DNA of 64,000 nucleotides from Emticicia fluvialis. GTDB taxonomy: Bacteria > Bacteroidota > Bacteroidia > Cytophagales > Spirosomataceae. Location of the stretch: positions 1 to 64,000 of the forward strand of contig NZ_JANUSD010000018.1 of the NCBI RefSeq assembly GCF_024793945.1, given 5' to 3'. The position numbers were made by a program, and so were the translations under genes. Each line of letters starts with the position of its first letter. Position 1 is the stretch's first letter. The notes beneath the pieces are model-generated. The model was not told the origin of the DNA. It saw nothing but the letters and a program-made list of their open reading frames with translations, and did no database searches. Below are positions 8,083 to 16,852 of the stretch, in pieces.

Positions 8083-8359
8083 TTGTCATTCGTGCATCAG
8101 AAAAGTATTCTATCTTTACTTGCTTTAATTCATTTTTAATAATTAAGGCTATTTCTCTACCTTCTTGGTCAAGGTCTTCTATAAGTGTGCCATCAGCAAA
8201 GCCATTATAGTGTTCATTCTCATATTTTAATAACCACTCTTTTAATCTTTGTTTAATTATTATGCTTAAATCTAAGTCATCGGGATCTATATATCCTCCT
8301 TGATACTTATCTCTAATTCCTGTACCACCTAAGGCAGCATCTATAACTAAATACTTCAT
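8075..8359 (-). CDS. Putative immunity protein for toxin module 2
   Basis: This is a 94-residue acidic protein from the ATG at 8359 (MKYLVIDAALGGTGIRDKY). An upstream ATG at 8398 would add residues overlapping the toxin end and is less likely. It starts 10 bases after the toxin stop. The GGTGIRDKYQGGYIDP segment is the most distinctive part, and the C-terminus (EIALIIKNELKQVKIEYFSD) looks like a helix and strand. No family is recognised. Size, charge and position fit an immunity protein. Confidence 0.6.
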   Translation of the reverse strand: MKYLVIDAALGGTGIRDKYQGGYIDPDDLDLSIIIKQRLKEWLLKYENEHYNGFADGTLIEDLDQEGREIALIIKNELKQVKIEYFSDARMTND

Positions 8360-8369
8360 TATTATCAGT

Positions 8370-9382
8370 TTATTTTGGTCTAAAAAACCTGTGATCAATT
8401 ATACCATCTTTATTTACTCCAATTTCAAAAACGCCATTCTTTCCATTCATTTTACCCTGTAGCTGGAAGATTCTATATCCATTATTTTTAAGAATTGGCT
8501 TAGTAGCTAATATGGCATCATCAAATGAGTACGGAAAATTGTGACTAACAGGGTCTTCAACCCCTCTCATCCTAACCCTCTCATCATATTTATAACTATA
8601 CTTGTAAACATTCGCCCCCCCTTAGCGGCTTCAGCCGCAGCTTCGCTAAGATTACCACATCCATTGGCTCCATCAGTATTTACACGCAAAGTACTGACAC
8701 TACCACATTTACCCCAAATTTTATAAGTGCCTTTCCTTTTAGTACCATCTGCAAATTCAATATCACCTGTATGAATACCTAAATATTTGGTATAAGCTGC
8801 TGTCTTTTGCTTTACACCTTTAAGTACATTGTCTACATATTTTCCTATAACTTTAGCAATACTTCCGTCTGCCCTTCTAATGACAAATTCAACGCCTTTG
8901 CTTCCCAATTTGGAGACAGTTACTCCAACTTTACTCAGCATTTTACTTAAAACATTGAATCGCTCTGCTAATGCTGCTGCTCTTTCTAAAAACACAGCAG
9001 CTTTTACAAGACTCATGCCTTTCAGCATAGCTGATGCCTCGCCAACTCCAACAAACATAGAACCAACATCGAATACTAACCGCCCATGATGATACTTGTT
9101 GATGGGAGTATATCCAACATAATCCTCAACAAATTGTAAGACTGTTGATTTAAGTTTTTTGAATGTCCCATCTAAAGTAATACCTTTGGCCATACCATAG
9201 ATTAGTTTGATAGTTTCCCACCCATCAGTCACCATCTTAAGACAGTCTGCATCAATAAGAAACTTGTTAACTCCAAGAGTGGGATCCAAGCATCCAAAAA
9301 ATTGTGCCGCAGAGTAGGTAACTTGCCCTAAATCTTTTACAGTAAGGTATAGGCCATCTGAAATGCAGCTACACGTTTGGTT
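8370..9382 (-). pseudogene. Orphan polymorphic-toxin C-terminal module 2, frameshifted
   Basis: The frame is open from 9382 (after a stop at 9385-9383) and has no proper start or RHS part. The first ATG is at 9289. The pretoxin parallels module 1: GYTPINKYHHGRLVFDVGSMFVG, a helical coil, FVIRRADGS, then YKIWGKCGSVSTLRVN. The frame ends at 8567, while the tip (VSHNFPYSFDDAILATKPIL, then EIGVNKDGIIDHRFF) continues in another frame from 8570. At the join the sequence ATGAGAGGG(G)TT occurs twice, so a 14-base tandem duplication probably caused the shift. The tip resembles a recurring Bacteroidota RHS toxin end whose activity I cannot name. Confidence 0.6.
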
Positions 9383-9758
9383 TCAAGTTTTGCCAAAGAA
9401 GAAATCCTTTTAGGGGTTATTTGTTAGTGAGGTTTGTCTATTTCAAGTGTTAATACTTGTGCAAGTGTTAATACTTGGAAAAATTTTTAATAATGGAATA
9501 TTTAGTATTGACTTCGAAAATGGGGAATTCAGTGGTAAGATGACTTTATCTGTCAATTTTTTTGGTTTTTTATTGGTTGATTATCTGGAGACTTCTAACA
9601 TAGACGGATATTATGCAAACTTCAAGTCTATAAAGTCTGATTAACTAAAGAATGTTAAGGTCAATTGCTTTTATTCGATATCAATATGTTCTTACATCCA
9701 ATAAACTTATTGTAGTCTACCCCTGATGGTGAATTGATCTACCATCAGGGGTGTTTTT
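9383..9758. other. Intergenic stretch with a decayed carrier fragment and tandem palindromes
   Basis: On the minus strand a short frame (KLETKRVAAFQMAYTLL) just upstream of toxin module 2 looks like leftover carrier sequence. Two 16-bp palindromes follow at 9444-9477. A 65-codon plus-strand frame at 9447-9644 has no recognisable features and I do not call it a gene. The stretch ends with a terminator hairpin. Confidence 0.5.
9444..9477. promoter_or_regulatory. Tandem 16-bp palindromes, operator-like
   Basis: CAAGTGTTAATACTTG occurs twice, at 9444-9459 and 9462-9477, separated by TG. Each copy is itself a dyad. Two identical dyads about 18 bases apart are typical of a repressor operator, but the regulator and target promoter are unknown. 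Confidence 0.45.
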
Positions 9759-9760
9759 TT
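9720..9760 (+). terminator. Strong terminator hairpin after susD
   Basis: Arms 9720-9730 and 9741-9751 are perfect 11-bp complements around a 10-base loop, followed on the plus strand by T7. It lies directly downstream of the minus-strand SusCD operon, but the T-run serves the plus strand. It may act on both strands. Confidence 0.7.
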
Positions 9761-11126
9761 ACCTGGGATTCTGTTCAATTTGATTCAGCCTTACCTCCAG
9801 TTCAGGAATAGGGAAAGTATATCTGGGGTCATTTGCTTGTAGTTGGATAAGTTCTCCATTCACTTTCCGGGACAAATCTTTGCTCAAGCCCGGTTCCAGA
9901 TTCAATCTGCGCAGGTCTGACCACCGCAATCCTCTAAAGGCCAACTCTTTTCTTCTTTCCTCTAAGATGAAGCGAAGCGCTGTTATGGCATCTGTGAATG
10001 ACGCTCCCGGGAAGGTTCCCGTTCTCCATCGTTTACTCAGCAAGGTGTTGATGGTTTGTGCCGCTTCTTCCAAGGCATTCCGGCGCGCCTGACATTCTGC
10101 CAGAATCAGATAGAGCTCATCGTTGGCCAGTCCGGCAAAATGGGTCACCGGAGACCGGCCGCTATACGATCCTTTAAAATTAACCGCCCTGTCTGCCCGC
10201 CTGACATAGAACAGATTTCTTCTCAGATCTCGTGAGTCGTAGGCATTGAAAAGGCTTGAATCAACCATCGTTGTAGTCGCGCTTTGATAACCTGATGAAG
10301 CCAGCGGCGCATAGAAAATCACCTCAGGGTTTCCTTCCGTTAACAAGGCAGGGAAAGGGCGGGTAGCCGAACTGAGGTCACCTGTCAATTGATTATAATC
10401 CAGCAATAGATTATTTCGTTTCAGTGCTTCCGCGGCAAAGTGTTCGGCCAGGGCATATTCCTGCATCAATAGACAGGCCCGGGCCAGCAATGCCCGGGCT
10501 GCATTTTTACTGGGTCGGGTGAGAACCGGCACCAGGTCAGGCAATAATTCAAGCGATTCTTTGAGGTCAGTCATGATTTGCTGAAACGTTCCTGAGAGGG
10601 TGCCTCTGCTGCTTAAAGCATTGACATCAGATTCCAATCGAAGAGGGATGCCCGGTGTCTGACCGGCTTTGGCCGGATCATAGGGTAGGGAAAATTGTTG
10701 CGCCAGCTGCAAATGCGCCCATGCCCTGAAAAATAGTGCCGTACCCTGCAGATGCTTTTTCTGTTCAGAAGGTTCTGTTTTTTCAAGTCCTTCCAGGACA
10801 ATGTTCGCATACAGGATAATGCGATACTGGTTATTCCAATCTCCGACATTGGAGTTTTCGTACAAATCCTTTTTCCATACATAACTGTTGATTTCCAGAA
10901 GAGAGCGGCTGGGGAGTCCCTGATCGCTGATGTAAAGATCATCACTGCTGATCAAAGGTAAATAGGGAGCCAGGTTCATGTAGCTGTTATTGTCCAGCAG
11001 CGCCTGGAAGTCCGCAAGGGTTTGGGGTATCAACAATGCTTTGTCCGGCTTTTTGTCCAGAAATTCAGGATTACATCCGGTCAAAAGGCAAAGGGTTAAC
11101 AGACAGAATAAATGATGAGGTTTCAT
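9759..11126 (-). CDS. SusD/RagB-family outer-membrane lipoprotein
   Basis: This 455-residue lipoprotein has a signal peptide ending in the lipobox LTGC, with Cys18 acylated. SusD-like proteins sit on the outer leaflet and form the lid over a SusC porin, capturing nutrients. Family marks include FLDKKPD just after the anchor, TPR-like helices such as ALFFRAWAHLQLAQQF, NAARALLARACLLM, ELYLILAECQAR, and the C-terminal ILEERRKELAFRGLRWSDLRR. It begins 12 bases after susC. The G+C content is visibly higher than in the flanking toxin and defence genes. The substrate is unknown, as no glycoside hydrolase lies nearby. Confidence 0.93.
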   Translation of the reverse strand: MKPHHLFCLLTLCLLTGCNPEFLDKKPDKALLIPQTLADFQALLDNNSYMNLAPYLPLISSDDLYISDQGLPSRSLLEINSYVWKKDLYENSNVGDWNNQYRIILYANIVLEGLEKTEPSEQKKHLQGTALFFRAWAHLQLAQQFSLPYDPAKAGQTPGIPLRLESDVNALSSRGTLSGTFQQIMTDLKESLELLPDLVPVLTRPSKNAARALLARACLLMQEYALAEHFAAEALKRNNLLLDYNQLTGDLSSATRPFPALLTEGNPEVIFYAPLASSGYQSATTTMVDSSLFNAYDSRDLRRNLFYVRRADRAVNFKGSYSGRSPVTHFAGLANDELYLILAECQARRNALEEAAQTINTLLSKRWRTGTFPGASFTDAITALRFILEERRKELAFRGLRWSDLRRLNLEPGLSKDLSRKVNGELIQLQANDPRYTFPIPELEVRLNQIEQNPR

Positions 11127-11138
11127 TGCATGAGGAGT

Positions 11139-14100
11139 TTAAAACTGGAGATTGAATCCAAAACTGACAGAAGGTGCAGGCGGTATATCCGGGTAATCCG
11201 GGTCTATGCCCTGCTTGTTAGCCCGGTAGAGCAATCCAAGGTTATTGGCATAAAAGTACAGCTGAGCAGATTTGAACAGCGCTATGTGCTTAGCAGACAA
11301 ATCATATTGCAAACGAACATCTCTCAAGCGGATATGATTACCATTTTCTATGAGCTGTGTTGAATATCGGTACATATTATCGCGATTGGCCGATGCGGTT
11401 AGGGGAAGCGAGGGCACCTGGGTTTTTAATTCGTCACCCGGCTGCATCCACCTTTTGGAAAAATCGCCATGTCCCCCATTGCCTGCCAGGACATCGGAAT
11501 AGACCACCGATTCCCTTCTGAAGAAATAGCCCAGCCGGTAGGCAATGTTAAAGGACAGACTTAGTTTTTTGTAGACCAGGTTATTGCGGATACTTCCAAA
11601 CAGCCGGGGTCTTGCCGCATAGGAAAGTAAACCGGTCGTCGGAGTGGTCTGGATGATCCGGGTATAATCCGTGCTGGACTTTCCCTCAAGCAAGCCGGTG
11701 GGAGAGCCATCCAAGGGATTCAATCCACCCCATTCCAAAGCATACAAGGTATACAAGGACTGGTTGTTCATGGGTAAGCGGATGGATTGCAGATAGTTGA
11801 TAGTGGAGGACTGCACCTGATAATTAGTAATTTTATCTGCCGCATAACTCAATAAGAGTACCGACTGCCAGCGGACACCCCGGGTGGTATGCTGGCGGGA
11901 AACTTCCAGATCCATACCCTTACCGGTCATATTGGCGATATTCCCTCTAAAACTGGTAATACCGGAAGAGGGGGCATAAGGTGTGTCTCCGATTAAATCC
12001 GTACTTTTTTTGGCATAGAATTCAAGGCTTCCTTTCCAGCGGGAGTTTCGTGTTTCCCAGTCTAACCCCCCATTAAAGATGCCCACCCGTTCCCATCTGA
12101 GTTGGGGATTGGGCGGATTAATAATCTGTGCATAGGGTAGTCTGGTTTGTGCGGCAGAAGAAAAATAATAGGCGGTCGTATACGCACTGGTTGTTTTGTC
12201 GATGTTACCGTTATAGCCATAGGTGGCCCGCAGCCGGAGATAAGGAAGTGCTGGCCAATGATAAAACCGCTCCTGAGCTAAATCCCAGCTGAGACCTGTA
12301 GAATAAAGCGGTACGCCCCGCTGATTGGTTTTTACCCCAAACAGATTGGATTGATCCAGCCGGGCACTTGCCGAGAAGGTATAACGTCCCAGATAGGTGT
12401 AAGCCCCATTCAGGTAATACGAGATGCCGCGGTCGGATTGCTCGGTACGCCCATCCCGGAAGGGAATCGTCTTACTGGTAGTCGGGTAACTGTATTGAGT
12501 GAATATACCTATGTAATCAACTGGTTGCAGAGTGGCATGCCGGTCATCGTATCCATAAAACCGGTTCCGGCTACTCCATCTGCTGCGGTCATACACCTCC
12601 GCCCCGGCCAGCAGCGAAATTCTGTTAGGATTAGGTTCAGCGTCATTGCTGATGTTTTTATAGGACAACTGGCCTCTCAGATGATGCGTGACAGTGTATC
12701 CCTGCGACTGATCCAGGATGCCACCTTTAGGGATAGGGTAAGTCAAGGTTCCGTTAGTACCTACCTGGGTATAGTTATTGATCAAATCACGGGTAAAATA
12801 GCTTTCAGGGCTGTAATATTGCTTTTGCAAGGCATTTCCCAAACCTGCCTGGTACTGTACTTCGGCCTGCAAGCCGCGGATAAGCAGGTATTTCATATTC
12901 AGGTTCAGACGCAAATCGTTGGCAAGAGTGGTGTTGTCATTGCGGTTTAATTCCTCCAATGGCCGGTAAGTCCAGTCGTACAAGCCCCGCAAGGCTGCAT
13001 TCTGAACGAAAGAAGTCCGGTAATCCTTTACAATCGCCAAAGCATTCCCTGATTCGTCGGCCAACCGGGCGTATGGATACAGCGGTCGTAAGGTCTCCAG
13101 ATTAAGCGTCCCCAAACTGTTCTGCTGATCCGTCGTCCGGGTAAAATAGATACCTGTTCCTAGTTCCAGCTTTTGCTGGAGAAAGCTGAAATGATTGGCT
13201 GCGTTCAGTGTCAGTCTGTTGAACTGGTCGCCCACAGAGGCAGACAGGTTGCGGTCATACCCCGCAGACCAATAATACCGGTGAGCGGTGGTTCCGCCAC
13301 TGAGATTCATAGCATATTGCTGTAACAGGCTGTTCCGGTAGAGATACCTGCTATAATCATTTCTAAGGTCAAGCGATTCCAGTCGGCTGATTTCAGCCTG
13401 CGCTGCCTCAGCGCTGATTGTTCCGTCTCGTCGGGCAATGAGCAGCTCCACAACCGGTGTCAGAGGTGTATTCCCCAAAGAAGTTTCTGCTGCCGTGTAG
13501 TATCCCCGTTCGAAAAGCAGCTTTTCCATACCCATGTACTCCGCCGTAGACATCCGGGGTTTGTAAAACAGGTTGGGTCTGCTTCCCCAAACCACATCAC
13601 TTTTCACAGTAATCTGCTGCTTGCCTGCCTTTCCTTTTTTAGTAGTGATGACAATCACCCCATTACCTGCCCGGGCTCCCCAGATGGAAGCCGCAGCCGC
13701 ATCCTTGAGTAGAGTAATAGAGGCTACATCGGAAGGATTGAGGTTACGGATGTCCCCTTCATAAGGGAAATTATCAATCACAATCAAAGGCTGGTCATTG
13801 GCATAAATCGTACCCAGACTTCGGATACTGATGTTGTTGCCCTGCGTGGAACCATCCCGGTTAAAAGTCAGTCCGCTGGCCAGGTCTTCCAGGCGGTTGA
13901 GGATATTGGTGCCGGGACTCCGGTTAATCAACTCCGCATTAAGAAAGGCGAAGGAACCGGTTGCCCGCTCGCGGGGTATCTGCTCGTAACCGGTAGAAAC
14001 CACCACCACTTCATCAAACTGGGAAGACTCAGGTTCCAGATAAATAGTAAGCAGTTCGCCTGTATAGGTTTTCAGCGACACCAGCTGACGCTTGTATCCG

Positions 14101-14327
14101 ATAAAGCTGACCACCAGACTCTCCGCAGGGGCGGATGATTGGATGGAAAAATTGCCTTCTGCATCAGCAATCGTACCACGAATGCTACCAGGGATTTGTA
14201 TGGAAGCCCCCACCAGGGGCTGCTTTTCGCCCGCAGATACTATTTTCCCTCTTACCTGGATTTGTGCCCACAGGTTACTATGAAACAGGAAGAGCAGGAG
14301 CCACAGAATGTATGGTTTTATGTTCAT
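11139..14327 (-). CDS. SusC/RagA-family TonB-dependent outer-membrane transporter
   Basis: This 1062-residue protein has a signal peptide (residues 1-21), then a carboxypeptidase-like domain (IQVRGKIVSAGEKQPLVGAS...GTIADAEGNFSI), a TonB-box-like region (DEVVVVSTGYEQIPRE), a plug domain with the SusC signature SLGTIYANDQPLIVIDN, and a long beta-barrel ending in an aromatic residue (FGFNLQF). It should import the ligand delivered by the adjacent SusD partner using TonB energy. It starts 11 bases after the TlpA stop, so the three genes form one operon. The length is normal for the family. Confidence 0.95.
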   Translation of the reverse strand: MNIKPYILWLLLFLFHSNLWAQIQVRGKIVSAGEKQPLVGASIQIPGSIRGTIADAEGNFSIQSSAPAESLVVSFIGYKRQLVSLKTYTGELLTIYLEPESSQFDEVVVVSTGYEQIPRERATGSFAFLNAELINRSPGTNILNRLEDLASGLTFNRDGSTQGNNISIRSLGTIYANDQPLIVIDNFPYEGDIRNLNPSDVASITLLKDAAAASIWGARAGNGVIVITTKKGKAGKQQITVKSDVVWGSRPNLFYKPRMSTAEYMGMEKLLFERGYYTAAETSLGNTPLTPVVELLIARRDGTISAEAAQAEISRLESLDLRNDYSRYLYRNSLLQQYAMNLSGGTTAHRYYWSAGYDRNLSASVGDQFNRLTLNAANHFSFLQQKLELGTGIYFTRTTDQQNSLGTLNLETLRPLYPYARLADESGNALAIVKDYRTSFVQNAALRGLYDWTYRPLEELNRNDNTTLANDLRLNLNMKYLLIRGLQAEVQYQAGLGNALQKQYYSPESYFTRDLINNYTQVGTNGTLTYPIPKGGILDQSQGYTVTHHLRGQLSYKNISNDAEPNPNRISLLAGAEVYDRSRWSSRNRFYGYDDRHATLQPVDYIGIFTQYSYPTTSKTIPFRDGRTEQSDRGISYYLNGAYTYLGRYTFSASARLDQSNLFGVKTNQRGVPLYSTGLSWDLAQERFYHWPALPYLRLRATYGYNGNIDKTTSAYTTAYYFSSAAQTRLPYAQIINPPNPQLRWERVGIFNGGLDWETRNSRWKGSLEFYAKKSTDLIGDTPYAPSSGITSFRGNIANMTGKGMDLEVSRQHTTRGVRWQSVLLLSYAADKITNYQVQSSTINYLQSIRLPMNNQSLYTLYALEWGGLNPLDGSPTGLLEGKSSTDYTRIIQTTPTTGLLSYAARPRLFGSIRNNLVYKKLSLSFNIAYRLGYFFRRESVVYSDVLAGNGGHGDFSKRWMQPGDELKTQVPSLPLTASANRDNMYRYSTQLIENGNHIRLRDVRLQYDLSAKHIALFKSAQLYFYANNLGLLYRANKQGIDPDYPDIPPAPSVSFGFNLQF

Positions 14328-14338
14328 GGGTCAGGAAT

Positions 14339-15670
14339 TTAGGGGTGAGGAGATAATCGGTCTGAGGCACTATTGATAATCAGTAGTTTCAACGGGACAG
14401 TTTTTTCCCTGAAGGCCAGACCATATTTTTCTAAAGCCTTGTTCAATGCGTTCAGGTCTGATAAAGCCGCCTCGATGGGCAGGTCTATTCCCTTCGTAAT
14501 GCCGGTTTCGTCCACCAGCGGGAAAGGTGAGTTTTGCTGGTAGAGAAAATTCAAACGGTTGACTAGTACGGTCGGATGGCAATTAATCATTTTCAGACCC
14601 AGCATCTGCGCTTCAAAAAGAGGGGCTTGTCCTGATTGGTTGAAAGGAAGTGCGGTTCGGTCGGTCACGGTCAAGGCGTAGCACCGGGTGTCTCGTTCCT
14701 GAATGGAAAACTGGTATTGAGGAAAATACCGTCCTAAATCTGATTGCATAAATTGGAAAATTCTTGAGGTATCAGCAGTGGGAACGATGATTTCATAACA
14801 GAAGGCATTCTTTTGCAGCCATTCCTGCCGGTCACCCTGAGGTATAAGTTGCAGTGTATCGGGGGTTTCTATCAGGATGCGATTTTTCCCGAACCAGATG
14901 CGTGCTTCTCCATAGGCCTGAGCAGCCAGTTTGGGGATGGTCTGGTTCATCATGGTGATGCGGGTAAATCCCTTACCTGCCGGTTGGCGCTGGTATCCGC
15001 CACCCAAACCCGGCATATAAGCGGCGAGTACTGACTGGTAATACGGAGTGACCGGATGCTGGTCGACAGACGCTTTTACCAGAAGCGGGTAGCGTGCATC
15101 ATAATGTATTGTCGGCGGCCTTTCTCTGGTTTGGGGAGTGGTATGGTTCTGTAAGAAATCTGAAATATGCTTAGCCGTCATCTGCTCGCTGGTAGTGATG
15201 GCTTTGACAAGCTGATCGGGGCCTATCCATACATAATAAGGGATGGCATCGCGGGGGAATGCTTTTTGCAGCACCTCATCTTCTACTACTTCAGGCCGGT
15301 TGACAGGTCTGCCGGTCCGTCTGCTTAACTTCTCCATAAAGGAAGTGACTTCCTGTCGGGACTGATAGGTAACGGGGATGATCCGGACACGGCCATCAAA
15401 TTGCTTTTGCAGGCTATCCAGGCGGGGCATCATGGCAATACACGGACTGCACCAGGTAGCCCAGAAATCCAGGATGATGAGTTGGTCTTTATACTCTTGC
15501 AGGGTGAGGGTTGCTTTACCTTCGGGATGATTAATCACCTGTAAAGGCCGGTGCCAGAGCGCCGGTGGGAGAGCGTCTCCCACCTTGAGCGCCTGGGCGG
15601 GTAGGTGATAATGTATAGATTGGCAAAAGTAAAGGCATAGCAATGCCCCTACGCATTTTTGTACGTTCAT
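14339..15670 (-). CDS. TlpA-type periplasmic thioredoxin protein, first gene of the SusCD operon
   Basis: This 443-residue exported protein has a signal sequence (residues 1-26) and a thioredoxin-like domain (about 30-190) with FWATWCSPC, where Cys74 and Cys77 are the redox pair. The remaining 250 residues have no fold I recognise; such extra domains are seen in Sphingobacteriia TlpA proteins beside SusCD genes. The family reduces or isomerises disulfides outside the cytoplasm. Its place at the head of a SusCD operon with no glycosidase suggests a peptide, metal or thiol-containing ligand rather than a glycan. That is inference. Confidence 0.85.
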   Translation of the reverse strand: MNVQKCVGALLCLYFCQSIHYHLPAQALKVGDALPPALWHRPLQVINHPEGKATLTLQEYKDQLIILDFWATWCSPCIAMMPRLDSLQKQFDGRVRIIPVTYQSRQEVTSFMEKLSRRTGRPVNRPEVVEDEVLQKAFPRDAIPYYVWIGPDQLVKAITTSEQMTAKHISDFLQNHTTPQTRERPPTIHYDARYPLLVKASVDQHPVTPYYQSVLAAYMPGLGGGYQRQPAGKGFTRITMMNQTIPKLAAQAYGEARIWFGKNRILIETPDTLQLIPQGDRQEWLQKNAFCYEIIVPTADTSRIFQFMQSDLGRYFPQYQFSIQERDTRCYALTVTDRTALPFNQSGQAPLFEAQMLGLKMINCHPTVLVNRLNFLYQQNSPFPLVDETGITKGIDLPIEAALSDLNALNKALEKYGLAFREKTVPLKLLIINSASDRLSPHP

Positions 15671-16174
15671 AGTTTTAATTGCTTAGATTAATGAGTTAAA
15701 GAAGAGACTTGGCACTACCCTCCCTTACACCGGAGACTTGATGATGTTCTTGAAGAGCTGCTTAGGGCATACGCCGGCCTTGAGGCCAGACAAAGCCCTG
15801 CAAAGGTTGCGATAAAATGAAAAATGCTGCATAACTCGTATCTATTTTACGAGTCTCGTTCGGTGGGCTATAAAAAGCAATGTAGCACCGGGTTACTACC
15901 CACCGCTTAGCAAGGTTCCGACGCCTTCTAGGAGCAGTTGAGGGTAGCCGCCCAGATGCTACAATGCCTACAAAAATAGACAAAATATCATTCTGGGCGT
16001 CAAAACTACCTCTCTCGTCCTAGATCAAATTGTCGGAATTTGCTAACGAGACTTTTAGTTCGACACCTATTTTCTCATTAATAACGAGAAAACGTAATTC
16101 AAATATAATAAATAATTTCATTATATGCAAATATTTGCACTTTTTGAAATCATTTACTTGTTCAAATTAGCCCC
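15671..16174. promoter_or_regulatory. Structured leader and divergent promoter region of the TlpA-SusCD operon
   Basis: A candidate minus-strand promoter lies at 16004-15971: -33 TTTG (16004-16001), 22-base spacer, -7 TATTTTTG (15978-15971). A second possible -7 box, TAGTTTTG, lies at 16001-16008. That leaves about 300 bases of leader. In it are a 7-bp hairpin (15834-15854), a long-range pairing (15861-15867 with 15899-15905) and a GGCC stem near 15778. A 73-codon minus-strand frame at 15762-15983 has no recognisable features. The plus-strand HTH gene may use TTTG (16133-16136) and TACTTGTT near 16155. Confidence 0.4.
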
Positions 16175-16696
16175 ATGGCTAATTACAGTAAAGAAATATT
16201 ACAAGAAAACGTTTTCAATCTTCTTCATTTTTCAGGTATTACTGATGAACAATTTGCTAATATTCTAGAAATATCCTTGCGCAAATTGAAATATGTTAAA
16301 AAAAGAGAGTCTGAATTTACGATAGCAGATGTTAATAAAATTGCACTATTCTTTGATAAGAGTTTTGCTGAAATTACAACGAAGAAAGTTGAAGTTAATC
16401 GGAATTTCAGGAATGAACTTCTTAGTATTCATCGAAAAAATGTTGAGTATCGTAAAATATTGGAAGATCGCCCTTCAATACCATATGCGATAGAATTTAT
16501 ACTAGTTTTTGACCCAGAATTTAAAAATTCGGAATTTGAGGTAAAACAGATTCTCCAGGTTTTTAGAAAATATGGGTGGAATTATAGAAGCCCTTCTGTT
16601 TCAAAAGAATTGAAGAATATGAGCAGTCTTATCTTATCGAAACCTCATCCTCAAAAGAAGGGTATAAATTTGTATTTTAAAGCCGTTCAGAATTAA
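16175..16696 (+). CDS. Helix-turn-helix DNA-binding protein, probable operon regulator
   Basis: This 173-residue protein has an N-terminal HTH: SGITDEQFANILEISLRKLKYVKKR, followed by TIADVNKIALFFDKSFAEI, in the manner of Xre/Cro repressors. The C-terminal two thirds is charged and without a known domain. It is transcribed away from the TlpA-SusCD operon across 500 bases of structured sequence, so control of that operon is the simplest guess. The codon use is A+T rich, like the defence genes to the right and unlike the Sus genes. No catalytic motif is seen. Confidence 0.65.
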   Translation: MANYSKEILQENVFNLLHFSGITDEQFANILEISLRKLKYVKKRESEFTIADVNKIALFFDKSFAEITTKKVEVNRNFRNELLSIHRKNVEYRKILEDRPSIPYAIEFILVFDPEFKNSEFEVKQILQVFRKYGWNYRSPSVSKELKNMSSLILSKPHPQKKGINLYFKAVQN

Positions 16697-16852
16697 GTGA
16701 TAAAAATGCTTTTGTTAACGAACTTGAAGACAAGAGCGTCATACCTTGTGAATAAATGATACAGACTAAGGACAGTTAAGTAAACAGCACTGACAATAAA
16801 TAGAATTTATCTTTTTTAAGTAATAAAATAAAACTTTTCCTAGCAAACTTCA

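Noticed and set aside
9447..9644. 65-codon plus-strand frame after the palindromes
   Set aside because: It has no motif or start context. It begins inside the palindrome repeat.
15762..15983. 73-codon minus-strand frame in the Sus leader
   Set aside because: It has no recognisable motif and overlaps the leader hairpins and the candidate promoter, so I treat it as non-coding.
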